Source: Flavobacterium psychrophilum
GTDB taxonomy: Bacteria > Bacteroidota > Bacteroidia > Flavobacteriales > Flavobacteriaceae
Length of the DNA: 23,731 nt
Direction of reading: 5' to 3'
Assembly (NCBI GenBank): GCA_943325515.2
Contig: CALPPS020000035.1
Location: 1-23,731, forward strand
The notes beneath the pieces are model-generated. The model worked only from the letters and a program-made list of their open reading frames with translations. It was not told the DNA's origin and searched no databases. Shown here piece after piece: positions 7,801 through 13,558 of this stretch. The first letter of the stretch is position 1. Each line of letters opens with the position of its first letter. Both the position numbers and the translations under genes were made by a program.

Positions 7801-8046
7801 ATCATTATTTATGATTTCATAAGCCAATTCATAAGCGGAAAAAGGTAGATTCGGATTCAGTTTTTGTATTGCCTCCAAGAACCTATTTTTTAGTAAAACA
7901 TCTGCTTCACTATGTCTTCCAATAGTACTATTTTCGCCAAAGGTTTCCCCTTGATAAACGTTGGCAATCTCCCATAACAATTGATTTTTGAAAATATCAA
8001 TACAAGTCTGTTCAATCAATTGGTCTTCTGAATAGTTGTTTCCCAT
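4849..8046 (-). CDS. hsdR: Type I restriction enzyme, R (endonuclease/translocase) subunit
   Basis: This 1065-aa protein has the full HsdR plan. An N-terminal PD-(D/E)XK nuclease has PD at 151-152 and ELK at 166-168. A superfamily 2 translocase follows, with Walker A TQGSGKS at 311-317, DEAH at 408-411 and TGTP at 435-438. A distal helicase motif QTIARANRV and a helical C-terminal domain complete it. In type I systems it cuts DNA after ATP-driven translocation, docked on an M2S1 methylase. The length is normal and there are no internal stops. The gene starts 3 bases after mmpB. No hsdM or hsdS lies anywhere in the window, so the partner is absent, distant, or replaced. Confidence 0.93.
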   Translation of the reverse strand: MGNNYSEDQLIEQTCIDIFKNQLLWEIANVYQGETFGENSTIGRHSEADVLLKNRFLEAIQKLNPNLPFSAYELAYEIINNDDATKSLPDLNFEKHNFLKEGIPVTYKNEKNEIIRNKKIKVFDFDTIENNNFLAVQQLWVEGKSKRRKRPDIVGFVNGIPLLFIELKAHHRKIKVAFETNLKDYKQTIPKMFHTNAFIILSNGFESKIGAITSKYEHFHDWKRITEEQEGIISLDGILKGVCEKNRMMDLFENFVLFDNSIGSIVKLIARNHQFIGVNKAVEHFVSVQEQAKNGFISKEDAQKLGVFWHTQGSGKSYSMVFLCQKILRALGGGYTFLLVTDRNELDSQIYKTFTGVGAVQDLNVKATSGEHLKALLKTDQRYIFSLIHKFNFDEVITERDNIIVISDEAHRTQGGSLAMNLRKALPNASFIGFTGTPLFKDDELTRRIFGEYVSKYDFKRSIEDGATVPLYYENRGEKLRLDNPIINEQIREAIEQEDLDDDQQAKLKKLFAREYPILTAEKRLRAIAKDVVTHFNGRGYKGKAMFVAMDKVTAVKMYDLISEEWLIYLETRKKEIEKVTDLQEQLSQQREWDWAKETEISVVVSHEQNEIDKFEAWGLDIEPHRLKMNTRNLEEDFKAENHPFRIAIVCAMWITGFDVKSLSTLYLDKPMKSHTLMQTIARANRVHEDKNNGLIVDYIETYKALLEALAIYGDSGSKGNPSGTDDVPVRPLEELVADLSETIQATELFLKDECDFKLSLITKASDNLYKIKYIQKGYNAICKNDETRNKFGILAREVFKKYKALMPDNAIYDFKDNRDAINALYSIMNEKIDEADVTHIVSRVQDVVNQSIESLNMVMEQAEGYGQKIDLSGLDFKKIEEEFLKIEGNKNIAVQSLKDRVAKKMNRLLDQNPMRIDFYERYQEIIENYNNGKEYATVKELFDALILLLGDLSEEEKRAERELLDEDELTVFDMLNRDKKISDKEKVEVKDTARKLLEHLKNNEFKVEYWSEKTQTASAVKKAINDHLYTKLPFPTFSDGDRVVKTEILFDYFKTRYANFGRVA

Positions 8047-8049
8047 AGA

Positions 8050-8646
8050 TTATGATTTTGCAAAGGCAATTAGGGACTGAATATCGTTGTTATCCGCCTT
8101 TCTAACTGCCTGTATGTAGTTGCTCCTTGCTTCGGTGGCTTTTACTAAATTAACACTACCCCAAGAAAAGAATTTACTGTTGTACAATTTTTCCATTATC
8201 AAATCTGCAATCAAACGAGAATGTCTTCCGTTTCCGTTAGCAAAACAATGAATACTTACTAAACGATGTTTAAATCGAATGGCTAATTCTTCCGAAGCAT
8301 ACGTATTATTTTCCTGCCAAAATATTGCATCATCCAATAACTGTTTCAGTTCAATGGCTATCAAATGCCTCTTTACACCTAAATTTTTTTCAGAGGTTCT
8401 AAACGTTCCTGCCCATTTCCAAACTTCACCATACATTCGCTTGTGCAGGTCTTTGATAAACTTTTCCGAAAACAGTTGTTCTGCTTTTAGTTTTTTGCCA
8501 AAAGTCCATTGTATTGCTTTCTCAATATTGAGTTGCTCAAATTCGTCTAATTCCTCCCGAGTGGTAATAGAAGGAATACGAAGTCCTTCTTTTTCCTCCT
8601 CATCTAAAGGCGTTTGACCGTCTATATATTCAATCGTTAATCCCAT
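8050..8646 (-). CDS. Mobile mystery protein B (Fic-domain protein)
   Basis: This 198-aa Fic/DOC-family protein matches the group known as mobile mystery protein B. The Fic active site is HCFANGNGRHSR at residues 133-144. The histidine and GNGR loop of AMP-transferases are intact, but Asn137 sits where many Fic enzymes have Asp or Glu for metal binding. The N-terminal TREELDEFEQLNIEKA is typical of the family. Fic enzymes attach AMP or other groups to target proteins. Members of this family are usually found with protein A in mobile regions beside type I restriction genes, as here. The start overlaps the mmpA stop by 10 bases. Confidence 0.85.
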   Translation of the reverse strand: MGLTIEYIDGQTPLDEEEKEGLRIPSITTREELDEFEQLNIEKAIQWTFGKKLKAEQLFSEKFIKDLHKRMYGEVWKWAGTFRTSEKNLGVKRHLIAIELKQLLDDAIFWQENNTYASEELAIRFKHRLVSIHCFANGNGRHSRLIADLIMEKLYNSKFFSWGSVNLVKATEARSNYIQAVRKADNNDIQSLIAFAKS

Positions 8647-9101
8647 AAATATTTTGGCATTTCGTGTTTGATTTCTGCCGTTTTTTGGGCAATGGCTTTT
8701 TCAATACGTTTTTTAGAATTTTGTTGGTCTTCCAATGTCATGGTATAGTTTGTACGCATCACTATTTCGGTGGCTAACTCCTTAGCCCGTTTTTCTATCA
8801 TTTGCTCTAACGATTCGTGTTTGGAAACAAAACCATACACCAACTGCATATCCATAGCGTTGGCTACATCACGCAAAGTATTGAGTGTTATGGTACCGTT
8901 GGCTTCACGTTCCTCTATTTCCTTTGTGCTTTGTGGCGCAATATTTAAACGATTACCCAATTGACGTAACGACATTTTTAATGTCGTACGAAAGGTATTG
9001 ACCCAACCTTTTGTAGGCACTACTATTGCCTTCAAATCCTTGAAAGCCTCTAATTTCTTATCGGTTTGCTGTAAAAGCAAATATTGTTTATTATTTTTCA
9101 T
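8637..9101 (-). CDS. Mobile mystery protein A (HTH regulator)
   Basis: This 154-aa protein carries an XRE-type helix-turn-helix at about residues 42-88 (MSLRQLGNRLNIAPQSTKEI and TLRDVANAMDMQLVYGF). It fits the mobile mystery protein A family, the usual partner of the Fic protein encoded next. The C-terminal part is charged and helical. It is the first gene of a four-gene operon, and three palindromes that could be its operators lie immediately upstream (9102-9180). It probably represses its own operon and acts as the antitoxin-like partner of the Fic protein. That role is inferred from context. Confidence 0.85.
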   Translation of the reverse strand: MKNNKQYLLLQQTDKKLEAFKDLKAIVVPTKGWVNTFRTTLKMSLRQLGNRLNIAPQSTKEIEEREANGTITLNTLRDVANAMDMQLVYGFVSKHESLEQMIEKRAKELATEIVMRTNYTMTLEDQQNSKKRIEKAIAQKTAEIKHEMPKYLWD

Positions 9102-9180
9102 AAGGCTATTACCTGAACTATTCTATACAAATTTAAGGTTATTACCTGAAATAAAAAAATATTTTTAAGGTTATAGCCTT
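9102..9180 (-). promoter_or_regulatory. Promoter and three regularly spaced operators of the mmpA operon
   Basis: Three copies of the imperfect palindrome AAGGYTATNRCCT lie at 9102-9114, 9135-9147 and 9167-9180, with repeat distances of 33 and 32 bases, about three helical turns. Read on the minus strand, TAAATTTG (9128-9135) fits the -7 element and abuts the middle operator. The first copy ends at the base before the ATG of mmpA. The arrangement fits cooperative autorepression by the HTH protein, but binding is inferred. Confidence 0.65.
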
Positions 9181-9185
9181 AAAAT

Positions 9186-10277
9186 TTATTTTCTATGAAA
9201 TACAGTTGTCATATTATTTCTTAAAATCATTAGATAACTATTAACATTAAAATCCTCTCCGTCACTATTTTTAATTACAGCGGAATATGAATCATCTGTC
9301 AGTAGTTCATAATTAATTCTTTCTTTACAATTTTTAAAAACAGACATCATAAAATCTTTATTTTCTTGATTTCCAATTAAATAAATAGTTTCATTTCCGT
9401 TATTAATTTTTTCAATATTTTTAATATAAGTCGCTTCTCCTAATGTATTAATTTTAAACTGTTTGCCCACAATTCTAATTGCAAACTTGCAATATTCGCC
9501 ATTAAAATCATTGATGATATTTTCATTTAATTTCCTCTTCGAGTAATTATTTAAATAAAATATCAACTGCTTAACCTCTTCATAAATTTTATTTGCATCA
9601 CGTTTTTTTGAAAAAACTTTTTCTCCTAAAAAAGTCAATTCTTGAACTAAAATGGGATAAAAGATACCTACTTTATCAATATCAACGTATGTCTCAAACA
9701 GGTTAGCAATTTTATCGTTATCCATTTTGTCTTTCATAAAATCTTGAACAAATTGGTCGAGAATTTCAGTTTTTTCGTGCTTTAATAAATCATAACAAGC
9801 AAACAAATCAAGTGATTCTCTTTGATAATTAGCAAGATAAGATTTTGCTTTTCTTAAAAAGGCATAAGCAATAAATGCAATTGAAGCATTAACAATATTT
9901 CTATTTTGATTATCACTTTTGTGTAATCGTAATATTAATTTCCCATTTTGTAAATAATTCTCTGTTGTTTGACTACTAACATCAATCCATTCAACATTAA
10001 TTTTTTCAATATCTATATGTTTAACCTTTTTTGAAACAATTTTTAAATAGTCATTTATTTTACTTTGTAAATCATATTTTATATATGATTTATCAAAGCG
10101 TTCACTTACATACTTTAAAAATTTTAAAATAAGAGATACTAATTTCTCAAATTTTTCAGGATTTTTCAAGTAATATCCTATTAATGCAATTAATGCTAAT
10201 GTAGATACTTTCCACAAATTTATGTCAAACATAGAATTGAAGTTTATTTGATTCAAAAAATTAAAGTTTATGCTCAT
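9186..10277 (-). CDS. Unknown 363-aa protein with N-terminal membrane anchor
   Basis: There is one hydrophobic segment at about residues 22-37 (WKVSTLALIALIGYYL), then a long soluble helical region. The middle part, with RLHKSDNQNRNIVNASIAFI and YLANYQRESLDLFACYDLLK, looks conserved-domain-like and recalls an uncharacterised bacterial family, but I cannot name it. The C-terminal third is mixed alpha/beta. Its start overlaps the 62-aa ORF upstream by 17 bases, so the two are probably a translated pair. It lies between the truncated integrase and the restriction-like operon, so it is accessory cargo and possibly defence-related. No catalytic motif is evident. Confidence 0.7.
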   Translation of the reverse strand: MSINFNFLNQINFNSMFDINLWKVSTLALIALIGYYLKNPEKFEKLVSLILKFLKYVSERFDKSYIKYDLQSKINDYLKIVSKKVKHIDIEKINVEWIDVSSQTTENYLQNGKLILRLHKSDNQNRNIVNASIAFIAYAFLRKAKSYLANYQRESLDLFACYDLLKHEKTEILDQFVQDFMKDKMDNDKIANLFETYVDIDKVGIFYPILVQELTFLGEKVFSKKRDANKIYEEVKQLIFYLNNYSKRKLNENIINDFNGEYCKFAIRIVGKQFKINTLGEATYIKNIEKINNGNETIYLIGNQENKDFMMSVFKNCKERINYELLTDDSYSAVIKNSDGEDFNVNSYLMILRNNMTTVFHRK

Positions 10278-10449
10278 TTATATATTCTGCGAATAATTTT
10301 ATAGCTGTAGGCTCATCACAAACAAACCTTATGTTATTTGCTTCAGGAAAAATAGAATATATATTATCAAATGTGATTACGATTTGGGTAAACTTGCATT
10401 TTAATAAACCATTATACAATTTGTCTTTAAGTCCAAATTTATCTATCAA
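10261..10449 (-). CDS. 62-aa ORF between the integrase and the 363-aa gene, possibly a gene remnant
   Basis: The only usable start in this frame is a TTG at 10449. The frame is open back to a TAG inside the integrase gene, reading LLKDLLELIDKFGLKDKL across the junction. The rest (TQIVITFDNIYSIFPEANN and a final FAEYINEHKL) looks like a small alpha/beta protein end. Two readings are possible. It may be a real short gene coupled to the 363-aa gene by a 17-base overlap. Or it may be the 3' piece of a gene whose front was lost when it was joined to the integrase. It does not resemble the missing integrase C-terminus. Confidence 0.45.
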   Translation of the reverse strand: MIDKFGLKDKLYNGLLKCKFTQIVITFDNIYSIFPEANNIRFVCDEPTAIKLFAEYINEHKL

Positions 10450-11425
10450 TTCTAATAAGTCTTTTAATAACTGAATTGATTGGAATAACTACAGAATTTG
10501 AAGTTTTCTTCTGTGAAATTTGAATTAATTTTGTGTTGTCTTTAGAAATAATTGTTGGTTTTTTGATAAAATCAAGTAAATCTCCAATTCGTAATCCTGT
10601 ATTACATCCAATAAGAAAAATATCTCTCACAGTGTTTAGTTCATCATCTTCTAAAACTAATTTTTCAATATTAATCAATTCCTCATTATTCAAATATGGA
10701 TGATTAATAACCTCTGTAACCTTTGAAAAATAGTTTTTCTTATATTCAAGATTGGTGTGCTTATCTTCATCATAAGCATAGCCCATAACTGTTTTCAATT
10801 TTTGAATTACAGTTCCAATATAGTTTTTGGTGTATTTTTTTTCATTAGTCAAATAATCAATAAATTCATTGTAAAATTTTCTATTTATATCATTAAAATA
10901 CAAGGTTTTAATTTTCTTATAAGTCATAAAATTTTTAACAACATTTAAAGCACTTTTTAATGTTGTTAGAGTTCCTTTAGTGAGTATTTTTTTAGAATAA
11001 GGCGAATTGTTTTTGGAGTAAAAAACTAAAAACCATTCATAATAAGTGATAAAATCTTCACTTAACTTTCCATCTACGGAATCCACATTAAAACACTCAT
11101 TTTTAACTTTAGATGTAGATTTTCCATTTACATCAAAAACTATACTGAAAATCTCCCTTACTGAATCAATTCCAATAAATTTTTCGTTTTCCTTGTAAAG
11201 TAAATCATTTAACAAATTATCAAATTCTGATAACTTACTGTTAATTAGTTTTGCATTTAATGTTGAAGAGGGCAACTTCATTTTTTGTTTATTAGAATCC
11301 CAATCTTTATCGGAATTAATTACAAAATTGGTTGACTGTCTAAATCTTGAGTTTTTCCCATTTCTAAACTCAAATTGGATAGCACTTTTTTCACTACCTT
11401 TACGAAGATAAAATTTCGATTTCAT
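10439..11425 (-). pseudogene. Tyrosine integrase, truncated at the C-terminus
   Basis: This 328-aa protein belongs to the phage-type tyrosine recombinases of Bacteroidota. It has an arm-type domain (KSAIQFEFRNGKNSRFRQST), a SAM-like core-binding domain (about residues 125-230), and the start of the catalytic domain with the first catalytic Arg in GCNTGLRIGDLLDF and the Lys beta-hairpin QISQKKTSNSVVIPI. The frame stops shortly after, before the HxxR box, the second His/Trp and the Tyr nucleophile. About 90 residues are missing compared with usual lengths of 400-430. It begins about 200 bases inside attR, as expected for the enzyme that inserted the element, but as read it cannot cut DNA. Confidence 0.85.
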
Positions 11426-11490
11426 ACTTAAAAAAAATTAAATTATTAATATTTTAAAGTTATGATAAGGTCTACTTTTAGCCAAAAATT

Positions 11491-11538
11491 GTGGCTGTTT
11501 TTGTGTCCATTTGTGTCTTATTTTGGCAATTTATGTCC
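11491..11538. repeat. Short direct repeats near attR, candidate recombinase arm sites
   Basis: TTTGTGTCC (11500-11508), TTTGTGTCT (11510-11518) and TTTATGTCC (11530-11538) recur at offsets of 10 and 20 bases, one and two helical turns. The first lies in GTGGCTGTTTTTGTGTCC, which is similar to 206-222 near attL. They sit between the integrase start and attR, where arm-type binding sites are expected. Binding is inferred. Confidence 0.4.
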
Positions 11539-11625
11539 ACATAATGAAAAAACAACTCACTCTCAATGCCAAAAAAAGCGCTACAAAGTCAATAAATGCG
11601 TTGAAAACCTTCACTAAATTCCATT

Positions 11626-11639
11626 CAGTCGAGGTCACT
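11626..11639 (+). repeat. attR core, 14-bp direct repeat
   Basis: CAGTCGAGGTCACT is identical to 136-149 at the tRNA-Arg 3' end. No tRNA body precedes it here. A terminator follows 10 bases later, consistent with the original downstream side of the tRNA gene. Confidence 0.88.
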
Positions 11640-11647
11640 TAAGAATG

Positions 11648-11678
11648 AAAAGCTCTGATGAAAGTCAGAGCTTTTTTT
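11648..11678 (+). terminator. Original tRNA-Arg terminator, now beyond attR
   Basis: AAGCTCTGA (11650-11658) pairs with TCAGAGCTT (11665-11673) around TGAAAG, and a T-run follows to 11678. Its place 10 bases after attR indicates that it served the tRNA before the element was inserted. Confidence 0.8.
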
Positions 11679-11724
11679 GTGGTAATTTTAATGTTGAGCT
11701 CGCTCATAAAATTAAAATTACCAC

Positions 11725-11760
11725 AAAAAAAGTTTTTCAATCTCTGATTGAAAAGGACTT
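11725..11760 (-). terminator. Terminator of the MoxR/VWA operon
   Basis: On the minus strand an AGT-CC-TTTTCAAT stem pairs with ATTGAAAA-ACT around CAGAG and is followed by a run of seven T. It is about 110 bases after the moxR stop and faces the tRNA terminator. Confidence 0.7.
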
Positions 11761-11867
11761 TTCATTTCCACTACGGAGCTTTACTGGATGTTGCGAAGCA
11801 AAATCCAGTTAGTTTTCATAAATAAAAAGGGGGTTAAACATAGGATATCAAAGATTAATTAAAACAA

Positions 11868-13325
11868 TTATAATTTATTGATATAACTGCTATATAAGTC
11901 TTTAAACTGATAACCCACTTCTACCCTATCTTTACTTAATTTGTCGTATTCTACTAAACCCCAAAGTACAAATTCTTTTAAAAAGTATTTGTCTTCGGCA
12001 GGTATTTGAGGTTGGTATTTTTGGATTAAATCTTCTAAGGGCTGAACAGCATCCAATTGTTTTTTGTAGTCCTCATCTGAAGCATCATCTAGCAATTCGA
12101 AACCTGTTTCTGTAAAAAACCATTCTAGGACTTTTGCGTAAGGACTAGCATCAATGTCTTTTTCTAGTTTTTCAATCTTTGGGAAATAAGCTGGGAAAAA
12201 CGTATGAATAGCATCTCCTATTAAATGTTGCGCAACTATGGCTGCACCTTCTTGTTCGCCTTCATAAACCAACTCTACTTTTCCTGTGATGGCTGGAATG
12301 ATTCCCATAAAATCGGATAATCTCACGGAGGTGGTATCATCTCCTGCTTTCAAAACTCGTCGTTCGGCAGTACTCAATAAATTCTCGAAAGCTGTTATGG
12401 TCATTCTGGCACTTACACCGCTTTTATTATCTATATATTCACTTTCACGTGCCTCAAAGGCTATTTGTTCTAATAAATCTTTAGCTAATGATGGCACGTA
12501 AACCGTTTCAGATTGGTGCTTGTCAAGTTTTGCTTCTTGATGCGTAATGGTTCGGGCGACAGCAATATTCTCGGGATAATGTGTTAATATTTGTGAACCA
12601 ATTCTATCTTTCAGTGGGGTTACAATACTTCCACGATTGGTGTAATCTTCAGGATTTGCTGTAAAAACAAACTGCATATCAAGAGGCATTCGCAGTTTAA
12701 AACCACGAATTTGCACATCGCCTTCTTGTAAAATATTGAATAAAGCTACTTGAATTCGAGCTTGTAAATCGGGCAACTCATTGATAACAAATATACAACG
12801 ATTGGCTCTTGGTATCATTCCAAAATGAATGACTCTATCATCAGCATAAGACAACTTTAGGTTTGCCGCTTTTATCGGGTCGACATCTCCTATTAAATCA
12901 GCAACGGTTACATCTGGAGTGGCTAGTTTTTCTGAAAAACGTTCGCTACGGTGAAGCCATTTAATGGGTGTTGCATCTCCTTTTTCGGCTATTAAATCTT
13001 TAGCAAAACGAGAGATGGGATTAAAAGGATCATCATTAATTTCTGAACCCTCTACCACCGGAATGTATTCGTCTAACAATTCAATCATCTTTCGCGCCAA
13101 TCTGGTTTTTGCTTGTCCGCGAAGTCCCAATAAATTAATATTGTGTCGCGATAAAATGGCACGCTCTAGTTCCGGAATTACGGTATTTTCAAATCCGTGT
13201 ACTCCTTCAAAAGTGGGTTGACCTGACTTTATTTTGACGCGCAGATTATCTCGCAATTCATCTTTAATACTTCTTGAAATCCAATTTGATTTTTTTAAAT
13301 CGGCTAGTGTTTTTATTTCTTTCAT
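11868..13325 (-). CDS. MoxR-type AAA+ ATPase (magnesium-chelatase ChlI-like)
   Basis: This 485-aa AAA+ protein has Walker A GLRGQAKT (residues 67-74), a Walker B-like segment IFVINE (178-183, with Asn in place of the usual first Asp), the sensor-1 segment FTANPEDY (221-228) and an arginine-finger region around TPLKDRIG. The C-terminal part is helical and longer than in minimal MoxR proteins. MoxR ATPases work with VWA-domain proteins to remodel or insert metal into client proteins. The partner is the gene just upstream (13559-14671). The 233-base gap between them is filled by a heptanucleotide array that ends 15 bases before this start codon. The client is unknown. Confidence 0.88.
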   Translation of the reverse strand: MKEIKTLADLKKSNWISRSIKDELRDNLRVKIKSGQPTFEGVHGFENTVIPELERAILSRHNINLLGLRGQAKTRLARKMIELLDEYIPVVEGSEINDDPFNPISRFAKDLIAEKGDATPIKWLHRSERFSEKLATPDVTVADLIGDVDPIKAANLKLSYADDRVIHFGMIPRANRCIFVINELPDLQARIQVALFNILQEGDVQIRGFKLRMPLDMQFVFTANPEDYTNRGSIVTPLKDRIGSQILTHYPENIAVARTITHQEAKLDKHQSETVYVPSLAKDLLEQIAFEARESEYIDNKSGVSARMTITAFENLLSTAERRVLKAGDDTTSVRLSDFMGIIPAITGKVELVYEGEQEGAAIVAQHLIGDAIHTFFPAYFPKIEKLEKDIDASPYAKVLEWFFTETGFELLDDASDEDYKKQLDAVQPLEDLIQKYQPQIPAEDKYFLKEFVLWGLVEYDKLSKDRVEVGYQFKDLYSSYINKL

Positions 13326-13340
13326 GGGTTTTTTGTTGTT

Positions 13341-13536
13341 GGTTGTTGGTTTTTGGTTGTTGGTTGTCGGTTTTCGGTTTTCGGTTTTGGGTTGGCGGTT
13401 TTCGGTTTTCGGTTGTCGGTTGTCGGTTTTCGGTTTTCGGTTTTCGGTTTTGGGTTTTGGGTTTTGGGTTTTGGGTTGGCGGTTTTCGGTTTTCGGTTTT
13501 GGGTTGTCGGTTGTCAGTTGTCGGTTGTCGGTTACC
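13341..13536. repeat. 28-unit heptanucleotide tandem array
   Basis: The array is an unbroken 7-base register of GGTTNNN units. Variants include GGTTTTC, GGTTTTG, GGTTGTC, GGTTGGC and GGTTGTT, with one AGTTGTC unit near the end and a final GGTTACC. The plus strand has almost no A. Units 16-20 create four GGG runs separated by TTTT (13452-13475), a canonical G-quadruplex pattern. On the transcribed minus-strand RNA the array is a C/A-rich leader just before moxR. The absence of stops lets all plus-strand frames read through, which produces spurious ORFs. Confidence 0.95.
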
Positions 13537-13558
13537 TCTTTTCTCTTTCTTCTTTTCT

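Larger units (their letters stand above)
11640..11867. other. Gene-free spacer with stacked inverted repeats
   Basis: No gene is seen here. The spacer holds two opposed terminators (11650-11678 and 11725-11760). A perfect 22-bp inverted repeat joins 11671-11692 to 11711-11732 across 18 bases. A further hairpin at 11784-11808 (CTGGAT-g-TTGC-gaa-GCAA-a-ATCCAG) has no T-run on either side. Confidence 0.7.

Noticed and set aside
5036..7822. Plus-strand frames of 60-105 codons within hsdR
   Set aside because: They are antisense shadows of a well-supported 1065-aa gene and have no domains or promoters.
10261..10449. The 62-aa ORF as the missing end of the integrase by frameshift
   Set aside because: The junction region could align by a one-base shift, but the rest shows no HxxR or Tyr motif, so a simple frameshift does not restore an integrase.
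256..11425. A conjugative element (ICE)
   Set aside because: There are no type IV secretion genes, coupling protein or conjugative relaxase. The HUH protein looks like a Rep.
11784..11808. A hairpin as the moxR terminator
   Set aside because: There is no T-run on either side. The structure at 11725-11760 fits better.
13341..13536. A CRISPR array
   Set aside because: The units are 7 bases with no spacers, and no cas gene is nearby.
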